Below, in pieces: positions 37,036 to 45,196 of a stretch of DNA of 47,755 nucleotides. The position numbers were made by a program, and so were the translations under genes. Numbering within the stretch: the first letter of the stretch is position 1; the number at the start of each line of letters is the position of its first letter. A model generated the notes under the pieces. It saw only the letters and a program-made list of their open reading frames with translations, was not told the origin of the DNA and searched no databases. The DNA is from Pseudomonadota bacterium (lineage in GTDB: Bacteria > Myxococcota_A > UBA796 > GCA-2862545), in assembly GCA_005776945.1 (NCBI GenBank), contig SXOB01000067.1, positions 1 to 47,755 of the forward strand. Reading direction: 5' to 3'.

Positions 37036-38249
37036 GCGCTCGCTGGGGCCGGTACACGCTCGAAGAGCGCATCGGCGTCGGTGGCCAAGGCGAAGTTTGG
37101 CGCGCCGTTCTGGAGGGAGAAGCGGGATTTCGGAAGGCGGTCGCCCTCAAGCGTCTGCGTCCGGAAGTCGCGAATTGGCTGTCAGCCGCGCTGATCAACG
37201 AAGCCCTCATCGGGGCCCGGCTCGACCACCCCAACGTCGTGACGGTCCACGAGCTGTTTCGCGAGGGTGATGAGCTGATCTTGGCGATGGAGCTGCTCGA
37301 CGGAGAACCGCTGGACCGGGTGATCGCGCGACACCCCCACGGACTCGAGCCCGGATGGGCCGTCGACGTCGTCGCACAGATCGCGGCGGGCCTGGCCTAC
37401 GCCCACGGGCTGACCGACGAGGGCCGCCCCGCGCCGGTCGTGCATCGCGATCTGAAGCCTGAGAACGTCTTCGTCACGAAGACCGGCGCCGTCAAAATCC
37501 TCGATTTCGGCATCGCCGTAGGGGCCAAAACGCAGCGGACGACGGCGCCAGGCGCGACGAAGGGCACGGTCGGCTTCCTCGCCCCCGAGTTGCTCGACGG
37601 CGACGATGCGACCCCGGCGTCGGACGTGTGGGCGCTTGGCGCATTGGCCTACGAGTTGGCGCTAGGTACGCCGCTGGTCCCCGACATGCCGTTGATGCAC
37701 GCGTTGGCGCGCATCCAGACCGCAGACTCCGCGGCGCTCGGAGACATCGTCGGCGACCGGGTCCCCGCACTCGGACCCATCGTGCGCGGCTGTCTGTCCG
37801 TCGACCCCCTGTACCGACCTTCGGCAGGTGAGTTGGCCGTGCGCCTCCGCCGGTCCACGTTGGACCCCGTGCCTGCGTCGGCGTCCTCGACGTGGACGCC
37901 CGCGCCGGCCGCGGGACCCTCGGCCCGCACGACAAGCTCCATGGGCCGGGAGTGGACGCTGGCCGTGGTCGCCTTGTTTGGGGCGGGCGTCGCTGGAACG
38001 GTGGGTGTGGTGTTGGCCGTCTCCGCCGCCCTCGTCGTCGTGGACAACCGGAACGACGCACGAGACCTGAAGGTGTGGATGGCTCGTCGTGACGAAATCA
38101 ACTCCTTCATCAGCCGCAAGACCACTTACGCCGATTTGTGCGACCTGATCTCAAACGAGGCTCCCCGCGAACTCCCCCAGTACCCCCTTTGCGAGAACGT
38201 GGTTTCTCCGCAGCTGGCGGAGAAATACCTGGGGCGGAAGAGAAAGTGA
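37032..38249 (+). CDS. Membrane-anchored Ser/Thr protein kinase (Hanks type)
   Basis: The 405-residue protein has a complete kinase domain at about 1-275: glycine loop GVGGQGEVWRA, VALKRLR (catalytic Lys), HRDLKPENVFV, DFGIAV, and an APE-type LAPELLDG after the activation segment. Then come a Pro/Ser-rich linker, one transmembrane helix (about 308-338, VVALFGAGVAGTVGVVLAVS) and a short outer domain of about 65 residues with two cysteines. The TTG start overlaps the ndh stop (TTGA), so it is probably translated with NDH-2. No PASTA or other known sensor domain is present. Confidence 0.92.
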   Translation: MSARWGRYTLEERIGVGGQGEVWRAVLEGEAGFRKAVALKRLRPEVANWLSAALINEALIGARLDHPNVVTVHELFREGDELILAMELLDGEPLDRVIARHPHGLEPGWAVDVVAQIAAGLAYAHGLTDEGRPAPVVHRDLKPENVFVTKTGAVKILDFGIAVGAKTQRTTAPGATKGTVGFLAPELLDGDDATPASDVWALGALAYELALGTPLVPDMPLMHALARIQTADSAALGDIVGDRVPALGPIVRGCLSVDPLYRPSAGELAVRLRRSTLDPVPASASSTWTPAPAAGPSARTTSSMGREWTLAVVALFGAGVAGTVGVVLAVSAALVVVDNRNDARDLKVWMARRDEINSFISRKTTYADLCDLISNEAPRELPQYPLCENVVSPQLAEKYLGRKRK

Positions 38250-38250
38250 G

Positions 38251-38550
38251 TCACCAGTAGAGCGGGCGCTCAGCCTGCCTCACCCCGACGAGAGGGATGA
38301 GAACGGGCAGAAGTAGGTCGCACACGACCTCCGTGGAGAAGGTCGTGAGGCTCGGGCCAAGCCGGGAACCCTCGGCCAGGGCCTGGTGCAGCAGATCGGG
38401 GTTCTTGGTCATCCAGGCCTTCACGAACTCCTCGTGGTTCTTGAGTTGGGCGGGACTCACGTTGGCCAGCAAGGGCTCCCGAGCGGTGAGCGCCTCGGCC
38501 AAGGCGTAGGTCAAGAAATCCATCTGGGTTGCCGTCGGTAGGTTCTTCAA
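38251..38550 (-). CDS. Small hypothetical protein
   Basis: The 99-residue frame begins at TTG 38548-38550 with GGAG six bases upstream (MKNLPTATQMDFLTYALAEA). It is mostly helical in appearance, ends with a hydrophobic stretch (VCDLLLPVLIPLVGV) and has one cysteine. No family is recognised. It converges with the kinase gene (stop codons one base apart) and diverges from the broken solute-binding-protein gene. I regard it as probably real because the region would otherwise be empty and the translation is not arginine-rich like typical shadow frames. Confidence 0.5.
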   Translation of the reverse strand: MKNLPTATQMDFLTYALAEALTAREPLLANVSPAQLKNHEEFVKAWMTKNPDLLHQALAEGSRLGPSLTTFSTEVVCDLLLPVLIPLVGVRQAERPLYW

Positions 38551-38576
38551 GGCTATCTCCAGGTTGACGGGGGGTG

Positions 38577-39988
38577 GATAGGGAGGTGTCTCACGGCAGG
38601 CTTGTAGGGTGCCTCCTCAGGACCTTTGATGTTTAGGTCGCCGAGCCGCTCGTCCGCCTCGACGCGACCGGGCGGGTGTCGCCCGACGGCCTGCTCGCCG
38701 AGGTGGCGCTGGACCCTCGACGCGCCTGCGCCTGCGGCCCGACGTGGCCTTCTCCCCTCACCCCTGCGTTCCTCATGGGCGGCTTGCGACGGCGGACGAC
38801 CTGTTGGCGAGCCTGGAACTGGCGTCGCGCGAGGGCGCCCTCGAGTTCAGCTGGAAGGAGGCGTCCGTTGTCGGCGACGACGTCGTGTTGGCGTTGGCGC
38901 GGCCCGTACCGGAGGTCGAGGTCCTCCTGTCGTCGGCCTACTTGGTCCCTGCCGAGGTCGCGCGGGATGGCTGTGTGGCTCCGACCCCCCAGGCGGTGGG
39001 CACGGGGCCGTGGCGTCATCAGCCCACCCAGGGCGCAGGGTTCCGATTGGAGGCCAATCTGGAGCACCCGCGGGCCCCTCGGGCGGACGTGCTCGAGGTC
39101 GTTGGGATCCGGGACCCCGCGGAGGCACAGCGGGCGATCCTGGCGGGGACGCTCGACATTGCGCGCCTCTCCTCGGACGAGGTCCTGACTTCGGGGTCCG
39201 ATGGCGTGACGTTGGCGGCCGGCACTCCGCTGGCCCCCGGAATCGTCGCGGCCGTGGGGGCGGTCGAACCGCGGGACTGTGCGCGCGGGCTCCTTTTGTT
39301 CCGGGACGGCCCGAATGCCCTGCATCGCATCGAGGAACGGCGAGCGCTTGCGATGGCCCTTCGGCGCGACGAACTCGACGACTTGCCTGTGAATGCCAGG
39401 TTCAACGCGGGTCGTCGCCTGCTTGGGGGAAGCCAACTCGGCTACGACCCCGGTCTGGAGCCCCTTGCGGAGGACGCCGACGCCGCGCGAATGGCGTGGG
39501 CGGGGCGGACGGCGCCCATTCGTGTGGGTGCCTACCCCTCCGATGGGCCGCTGATTGCGTCCATCGCGGCGCAAGCCGGCGACGCTGGGATCGAGGTGGT
39601 CGAGGTGGAGTCGCTCAACCAGACGCTGGAGCGGCCAGCGGTCGACGCCTTTTTGGGCGTTCTCTGTGCGCCAGCTTGGGGGGACGAGGCGCTGTTCCTG
39701 TTCATGGGTTTTGGCGCCGACCTGCGTCGGCTGTCCTTTGGCAGCGAGCGGACGCAGGCGGCGCTCGAGGCCTTGATGTCGGCGCCGGATCGGAGCGCTC
39801 GCGCGGTCGCCTACGCGGAACTCGAAGCTTCCATGATGTCGGACCTCGGCTTCATCCCCATCGGGAATATGGGGCCCGAACACCTCACGCCGGCCTGGTT
39901 GGTGCGCGAGGACCTCGACGGCTTCGTGGTTCCGGGCTCACAGACCGTCAGCGACGGCGCCCAGTTGCTGTCTACGCGCGGGCGCTGA
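38577..39988 (+). pseudogene. Family 5 extracellular solute-binding protein-like gene, disrupted
   Basis: The sequence resembles peptide/nickel ABC-transporter binding proteins (SBP_bac_5): AEPLVRLDATGRVSPDGLLA, then LRLRPDVAFSPHP and RLATADDLLASLE (the LRPGVxFxDG/TAxDVxxSLE region), GTGPWRH, and AILAGTLDIARLSSDEV. Continuous homology needs two repairs. A TAG at 38634-38636 interrupts TFDV-VAEPLVRL, and the frame must move by -1 near 38712-38722, between EVALDP and TRLRLRPD. No signal peptide is visible upstream. The intact remainder (ATG 38744 to 39988) could still yield a 414-residue protein lacking the N-terminus. Alternatives are sequencing error or -1 frameshifting. Its end overlaps the convergent MopE-repeat gene by 17 bases. 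Confidence 0.6.
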
Positions 39989-41516
39989 GCCGGCGTCGCC
40001 GTAGGAGCGCGAGCGCGGCGAGGGCGAAGCCTGGGGCGTTGGGGACCGTGGCACAGCCCTTGGTCTCGCCCACGGGCTCCCCTGTGTTCGGGGTGGGCTC
40101 GGGGACCTCACACGGCGCGAGATCGGCGCCGTCGCAGTCCTGGTCGACGCCGTCGTCGCACACTTCGGGGGCACCTGGGAACGCGAGCGCGGAGGCAGGG
40201 TCGCAGTCCGCGCAGTCCAGGGCGCCGTCGCTGTCGCCGTCGGCGTTTTCGTCCGCCGCGATCGTGCCGTCGCAGTCGTCGTCGACGCCGTTGCAAACCT
40301 CGGGCGCCTCGGGGAAGCGAGCTGCGTTCGCGTCGTCGCAGTCCGTGGCGTCGGCGACGAGGTCCACCGGCATGTCGCAGCGCATCTGACCCACCGCGAA
40401 CCGGTCGCCGAATCCGTCGGCGTCGACGTCGGGGAACCACGCGCTCGCAGGCATGTCGAGAACGCCGTCGTCCGTCAGACCGTTGCAGTCTTGGTCCACC
40501 CCGTCGCACACCTCCGGGCTCGTGGGAAAGATGTCGCTGCGTGCGTCGTCGCAGTCGTCGTCAAGGGTGACGTGACCGTCGACGGCGTCGGCGCAGCTCA
40601 CGACCGGGGTCGATCCCACGGCGCCGTGGCCATCGGCGTCGGCGTCGGGGAACCACCACCAGGCGGGAATGCCGTCGTCGACGAGCAGGTCGCAGTCGTC
40701 ATCCGCCTCGTTGCAAAGCTCGACGGCCCCGGGGAAGACCGCCCCGTTCGCGTCGTCGCAGTCCGTGGCGTCGAGCACATGCCCGATGGGCGGTTCGTTG
40801 CACGACAGAGACGGGGTTCCGGCGGGGTCCCCAAAGCCGTCGCCGTCGGTGTCGGGGTAGTAGGAAAGGTCGACGACATCGTTGTCGACGTCCTCGTCGC
40901 AGTTGTCGTCGATCCCGTTGCACCGCTCGGGCGCCTCGGGGTGAACGAGGGGGTCGCCGTCGTTGCAGTCGTCATCACTGGGCCAGCCATCGGCGTCGCC
41001 GTCGGTCGGGTACGTGACCTTGAGGTCCATCCGGTAGCTGTGGTCGGACGGCTCTTGGACGAGTTCCGAAGGGACGACCGGGTCGTTGCCAGAGCCCGTG
41101 AACAGCGAGCCCGAGCAGGTTCCCCACGGGAAATTCTGCGGCCCGATCTCGTCGTAGGCGTAGCCAACGCCGGGGGAGTCGATCCAGATGCCGATGGCGT
41201 ACAGTTCGCCGGCCAACAGGGGCACGCCCTGTTCGGGGCTCTCGGCGATTCCGGTGCCGAGGTCCGGCGACCAAGCCGGCCCATTCCACACGAGCGACCA
41301 ATCGTCGCCGCCCATCCACTGGTAGACGACGGGTCGCAGCTCTACCGCGACCTCGACGAATGCGTAGGGGCCGACGGTGACGAGGGTGACGTCGTAGTCC
41401 GGCTGGCAGACATCGAGTTTGAGCGCGAGTTGGGCGATGGCGGTCGTGTCGTCGCCGCCCAATTCGAAGGTGCCGGTTTCGAGCGCGAACGCCGAGGCGG
41501 CAAGGGCCCAGATCAT
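39972..41516 (-). CDS. Secreted MopE-type Asp/Cys-repeat protein with MYXO-CTERM-like tail
   Basis: The 514-residue protein has a signal peptide (MIWALAASAFALE), an N-terminal beta-rich domain of about 160 residues, and from about 170 to 470 five or more repeats of the pattern DxDxDGxG...DCDD...PxAxExCNGxDDDCDGxxDDG, e.g. DATDCDDANAARFPEAPEVC and NGVDDDCDG. Pfam names these after MopE, a surface copper protein of Methylococcus; in other bacteria metal preference is unproven. The C-terminus, KGCATVPNAPG followed by FALAALALLRRRR, resembles MYXO-CTERM sorting tails. The ATG overlaps the lysyl oxidase stop (ATGA), so the two are co-translated. Confidence 0.88.
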   Translation of the reverse strand: MIWALAASAFALETGTFELGGDDTTAIAQLALKLDVCQPDYDVTLVTVGPYAFVEVAVELRPVVYQWMGGDDWSLVWNGPAWSPDLGTGIAESPEQGVPLLAGELYAIGIWIDSPGVGYAYDEIGPQNFPWGTCSGSLFTGSGNDPVVPSELVQEPSDHSYRMDLKVTYPTDGDADGWPSDDDCNDGDPLVHPEAPERCNGIDDNCDEDVDNDVVDLSYYPDTDGDGFGDPAGTPSLSCNEPPIGHVLDATDCDDANGAVFPGAVELCNEADDDCDLLVDDGIPAWWWFPDADADGHGAVGSTPVVSCADAVDGHVTLDDDCDDARSDIFPTSPEVCDGVDQDCNGLTDDGVLDMPASAWFPDVDADGFGDRFAVGQMRCDMPVDLVADATDCDDANAARFPEAPEVCNGVDDDCDGTIAADENADGDSDGALDCADCDPASALAFPGAPEVCDDGVDQDCDGADLAPCEVPEPTPNTGEPVGETKGCATVPNAPGFALAALALLRRRRLSARA

Positions 41517-42625
41517 GGCAGGAATACCATGACTTCTTGGGCGTTGTTGTCGTAGTCCGTTTCGGCGAGGAATTTCTGGGTGTTCAGTTCGATGCGCAGT
41601 CGGTAGGTGCCGCCTGGCACGTCGGTCACGTCGATGAACTGGCAGTCCAAGTAGGAATCATAGACGTCGGAGAAACCCGCGGAAATGCCCTGGTAGCCGC
41701 AATGATAGACGGCGTCACCGAAACCGACGCCTGGGCTCCACGGCTCGAGATCCATGAGGCAGAATGCCTGCTTATGGCCGGGCGCGACCGAATTTCCTTC
41801 GGGGTCGAGGAGCGAGTACTCGGCGTAGGAATCAAAGTGGTAGTGCCCGTGGCAGTCGGACCAGACGAAGTGCGGGTTCCCAGCGGCCTCGGGATTGCCT
41901 AGGAAGAGGTCGCCATCGCCGGTGTTGGGGGTTTGCGTGTCGAAGCGAAGCAGGCGGCGCTGGCCTGAGGCGCCGACGCAACCCTCGATGAGCTCGCAGC
42001 TGTCCTCGGCGATGTCCTTCCATTCGATCTCGAGGCTTGCGGCGAGCCGGTTGGGCTCGACCCAGATGTCGGCGAACACGCAGGTTTCGCCGTCGCACGT
42101 GGAGCCTTCTGGGCAGCAGTTGCCGATGCCGCACTGGGCTCCCGGCAGACACGTGTCGAGGCAGGACTGTTCGCCGCCGGGGTGGTCGTAGCACCACTGC
42201 CCTTCCTCGCAGCTGTCGCAGTGGCAGGGGTCGCCTACGCCGTCGCCGTTGCGGTCGGCCTGGTCGACGTTCGCCGTGGTCGGGCAGTTGTCGCACGCAT
42301 CGCCAACGCCGTCGGCGTCGCTGTCGAGCTGGTCAACATTCGCGGCGTCGCTGCAATTGTCGACCGCGTCGTCGACCAAGTCGATATCGACGTCGAGGAA
42401 GCCGTCACAAGCGTCGCCCATGCCGTCGGCGTCGGCGTCGAGCTGGTCGGCGTTGACCACACCGGGGCAATTGTCGGACGCGTCCATCAGCCCGTCGGCA
42501 TCGCGATCCGATGCGGTCGGATCGTACGGCGTGGTGCCGGCAGGCGGCACGGTGTCGGGCGTGAAGGCGTCGGGTTCGGTGGTGGTCGCACCGCAGGCGA
42601 GGACGGACAGAAGCAGTGAGCTCAT
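41513..42625 (-). CDS. Lysyl oxidase-domain lipoprotein with thrombospondin type 3 repeats
   Basis: The 370-residue protein begins MSSLLLSVLACGATT (lipoprotein-like, Cys 11). Residues 40-135 hold TSP3 calcium-binding repeats (DADGLMDASDNCPGVVNADQ and two more). A Cys-rich segment spans 134-182. The lysyl oxidase domain occupies 185-370. It keeps the copper histidines in WSDCHGHYH (His259, 261, 263), the quinone-forming Lys285 in GHKQAFCL and Tyr325 in YDSYLDCQFIDVTD, and ends TDYDNNAQEV like animal enzymes. These oxidases convert protein lysines to allysine, which crosslinks. Here a surface matrix or fibre protein is the likely substrate (inference). Bacterial lysyl oxidases are known but sporadic. 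It is the first gene of a two-gene operon. Confidence 0.9.
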   Translation of the reverse strand: MSSLLLSVLACGATTTEPDAFTPDTVPPAGTTPYDPTASDRDADGLMDASDNCPGVVNADQLDADADGMGDACDGFLDVDIDLVDDAVDNCSDAANVDQLDSDADGVGDACDNCPTTANVDQADRNGDGVGDPCHCDSCEEGQWCYDHPGGEQSCLDTCLPGAQCGIGNCCPEGSTCDGETCVFADIWVEPNRLAASLEIEWKDIAEDSCELIEGCVGASGQRRLLRFDTQTPNTGDGDLFLGNPEAAGNPHFVWSDCHGHYHFDSYAEYSLLDPEGNSVAPGHKQAFCLMDLEPWSPGVGFGDAVYHCGYQGISAGFSDVYDSYLDCQFIDVTDVPGGTYRLRIELNTQKFLAETDYDNNAQEVMVFLP

Positions 42626-42680
42626 GTGCTCGACTATCGCGAAAGGCGTGGACCCGGGCTAAGGTAGTGGGCCGAGGTGG

Positions 42681-44489
42681 ATGATGCGTACGTGCGTGAC
42701 CCTTGCGTTGTGGATGGCAGCGGGCTCGGCCCAGGCGGAGACCGTGTTGGTTCACTACGGCGCGGGCGGCCCCGGGTACGGGTTTGCCAACGCCGCGAGT
42801 GAGGCCGCCCTCAATCTCGGCCACACGGTCATTCTGACGGACACTCCGACGGAGTTCGAGACGGCCTTCGATGCCGGCGGCTTCGACGTGCTGGTGGTCG
42901 ACGAATGCCTTTTCGTGTTGTCCCCCAAGATCGAAAGCCGCATCGAGAGCTGGGTTCTCGGCGGTGGTCTCGCGATCTTCAACTTCTGGGACTGGTCGGG
43001 CTTCCCCTCGCTGGAGACCGCCTTCGACGTGTCGGGTGGCGTCGCGATGACGAACCCGCCAAGCATCGTCGCTGCCACAGGCGCGAGCGTCGACTTCATG
43101 GCCGACGTCACCGGGCCGTTGGTCGGCGATCCGCTGTTGCTCACGGACGGCCTTGAGGTCATCCCGGGCCCCGCCGGTGAGACCGTCATGCGTTCAGGCG
43201 ATCCGGTCACTGGAAGGTCGCTCACCGTGATCACGCTTGGCGGCCAGGCCATCGCCGGCGGCTGGTGCAGCATGGAGATGACCGGCCTCGACCTCGACGG
43301 CGACATGGTCCGTGACACCACTGAGATCTTCGAGGCACAGTACGCCTTCCTTCTCGACACGGACCGCGACGGGGACGGGTACCTGACGAGCGACGGCGAC
43401 TGCGACGACAACGATCCGACGGTTCACCCCGACGCCGCCGAGCTTTGCGACGGCCTGGACAATGACTGCGACGGCTCGCTTCCGCCCAACGAAGCCGACG
43501 GCGACAGCGACGGTTCGCCCAAATGCATTGACTGCGACGACGCGAATCCCGCGGTGAGCCCCACGTTTGTCGAGTTGTGTGACGGCGGCCTCGACAACGA
43601 TTGCAACCCGCTCACGATTGAGGGCGCCGACGACGACTTCGACGGGTTCACGACCTGCGAAGGCGACTGCAACGACCTTTCCGATGCGGCGTTCCCCGGC
43701 GGCATCGAAGTCTGCGACGGCGGCATCGACAACGACTGCAACCCCGCCACGGACGAGGAGGCAGACTCCGACGACGACTTCGTGCCGGACTGCTTCGATG
43801 TCTGCCCCGATGGCGACGACATGGTGGACCACGACAGCGACTTCGTCCCGTCGGACTGCGACATCTGCCCGTTCGACATCGCCGATGACAGCGACGGCGA
43901 CACCGTGTGCGACAGCGATGACGTCTGCGATGGTGACGACGACCTCGTCGACACCGATGGCGACGACCTGCCGGACGCCTGCGACAACTGCCCTGTCGAC
44001 GTGAACGTCGACCAAATCGATGTCGATGGCGATGGCCACGGTCGCAGCTGTGACTGCGACGACGACGAGGACGCGATCTACCCTGGCGCCGAGGAAATTT
44101 GCGACGGGTTGGACAATGACTGCGACGGCACGGCCGACCCGGAAGGTGTCGGCGGTGCGGTGGACTGGTACGAGGACCTCGACCGCGACCAATTCGGTTC
44201 CGGCGACCCGGTCAACGCCTGCGAGCCGCCTGGCGATGATTGGGTCGACGAGGGCGGCGACTGCGACGACAACAACGTCGACATCCATCCCGATGCAATT
44301 GAATTGTGCCAAGGCATCGACGACGACTGTGATGGCGACGTCGACGAGGATTGTCCGCCGGCCCCTGGTGGAACGGACACGCCGGACGAGGACGCGAGCA
44401 CCAGCGAAGGTTGTGGCTGTGACCACACCGGCACGCCGACCTGGGCCTTCGGACTGGGCGCGCTCGCCCTGCTCCGTCGCCGGCGGTGA
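42681..44489 (+). CDS. Secreted MopE-type repeat protein with N-terminal ThuA/GATase-like domain and MYXO-CTERM-like tail
   Basis: The 602-residue protein has signal peptide MMRTCVTLALWMAAGSAQA, then a domain of about 200 residues starting VLVHYGAGGPGYGFANAASE with GFDVLVVDECLFVLSP and WVLGGGLAIFNFWDWSG, resembling GATase/ThuA-like folds. From about 230 to 560 there are Asp/Cys repeats, e.g. DGDCDDNDPTVHPDAAELCD and DGLDNDCDG, mixed with TSP3-like stretches (DTDGDDLPDACDNCP). The end reads GCGCDHTGTPT followed by a hydrophobic helix and LLRRRR, as in MYXO-CTERM tails. ATG 42681 or 42684 is the start, with GAGGTGG close upstream. It diverges from the lysyl oxidase gene across 55 bases; its TGA overlaps the next GTG. 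Confidence 0.86.
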   Translation: MMRTCVTLALWMAAGSAQAETVLVHYGAGGPGYGFANAASEAALNLGHTVILTDTPTEFETAFDAGGFDVLVVDECLFVLSPKIESRIESWVLGGGLAIFNFWDWSGFPSLETAFDVSGGVAMTNPPSIVAATGASVDFMADVTGPLVGDPLLLTDGLEVIPGPAGETVMRSGDPVTGRSLTVITLGGQAIAGGWCSMEMTGLDLDGDMVRDTTEIFEAQYAFLLDTDRDGDGYLTSDGDCDDNDPTVHPDAAELCDGLDNDCDGSLPPNEADGDSDGSPKCIDCDDANPAVSPTFVELCDGGLDNDCNPLTIEGADDDFDGFTTCEGDCNDLSDAAFPGGIEVCDGGIDNDCNPATDEEADSDDDFVPDCFDVCPDGDDMVDHDSDFVPSDCDICPFDIADDSDGDTVCDSDDVCDGDDDLVDTDGDDLPDACDNCPVDVNVDQIDVDGDGHGRSCDCDDDEDAIYPGAEEICDGLDNDCDGTADPEGVGGAVDWYEDLDRDQFGSGDPVNACEPPGDDWVDEGGDCDDNNVDIHPDAIELCQGIDDDCDGDVDEDCPPAPGGTDTPDEDASTSEGCGCDHTGTPTWAFGLGALALLRRRR

Positions 44490-45037
44490 TTCTGACCTTG
44501 GGGGCGGCGGCCTTCGCCGACCCCATCGCCCTTCGGGGACCGCTCGACGCCCCGTCACTGGCCGCGGGCTTGCGCTCGGCGAGCGTCGCTGTGCCCGTGG
44601 GGGAGCACTTCTCCGTCGCGCTGGACGGTCGGTACGCGCTGGACCGCATCGGGGGCTGGGGCGCTTGGCGCCCCATCGTTCCGACCGAAGATGGTGTATG
44701 GCGCCTCGATGGGGTGCTGGCGGCAGGTGCTCACGGCGATCCGTTGACAGGAACGCCGGGTGTGGACGCGATGGTGGGGGTCGCCTTCGGGGCGGTCGGC
44801 CAACGTTGGACGGGGGGCGTCGGTTTGGCGGTCCCTGCCGCCCTCGATCTGCCAAGCGGCAGTTGGTCGGTTCCCCTGCTCGCTGAGCTTCAGGTCGGCG
44901 TGCGCCTCGGGCCGGTCTGGGTCGCCGCCCGCGCCGCGGGCGGGCCGACATGGGCCCGGGGCGAGTCCATGGTGACGACCTGGGAGCCGGCACTATGGGT
45001 CGGGTACAAGGGCGGAGCGGATGCGGACAAACCCTAG
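44486..45037 (+). CDS. Exported hypothetical protein, possible small beta-barrel
   Basis: The 183-residue product begins MILTLGAAAFADP, a short signal-like segment, then alternates hydrophobic and polar residues (SASVAVPVGEHFSVALDGRY, VDAMVGVAFGAVGQRW, LAELQVGVRLGPVWVAARAA), which suggests beta strands of an outer-membrane barrel. No family is recognised. The GTG start overlaps the TGA of the MopE-repeat gene (GTGA), so the two are probably co-translated and may work together, for instance in display or anchoring of that protein (inference). Two hairpins follow. Confidence 0.6.
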   Translation: MILTLGAAAFADPIALRGPLDAPSLAAGLRSASVAVPVGEHFSVALDGRYALDRIGGWGAWRPIVPTEDGVWRLDGVLAAGAHGDPLTGTPGVDAMVGVAFGAVGQRWTGGVGLAVPAALDLPSGSWSVPLLAELQVGVRLGPVWVAARAAGGPTWARGESMVTTWEPALWVGYKGGADADKP

Positions 45038-45078
45038 CAGGCTGCAGCAAAGCGCCGTCCTGCTGCGCCCGCGGGGGC

Positions 45079-45120
45079 ACCGTACCTCTGGCACGGTCGC
45101 CGTACGCTCGGTACGGCTTT
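45079..45120 (+). terminator. Tandem hairpins, probable Rho-independent terminator
   Basis: Two inverted repeats follow the barrel-like gene by 41 bases. The first pairs ACCGT (45079-45083) with ACGGT (45093-45097). The second is a perfect seven-base stem, GCCGTAC (45099-45105) with GTACGGC (45111-45117), five-base loop and TTT after it. The T run is short, so efficiency is uncertain. Confidence 0.5.
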
Positions 45121-45196
45121 CCTCGCCCTGCACCCCGTTCCTTGCGCGTTCGGGCGTTTCCTGGCCGCCGGCTTGGGATCCCGACCGCGCGCCAGG

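Noticed and set aside
38626..40389. Plus-strand open frame of 587 codons across the solute-binding-protein gene
   Set aside because: Its translation is low-complexity Arg/Gly-rich, runs past the SBP gene into the MopE-repeat gene antisense, and shows no family pattern; the family-like sequence is in the other two frames.
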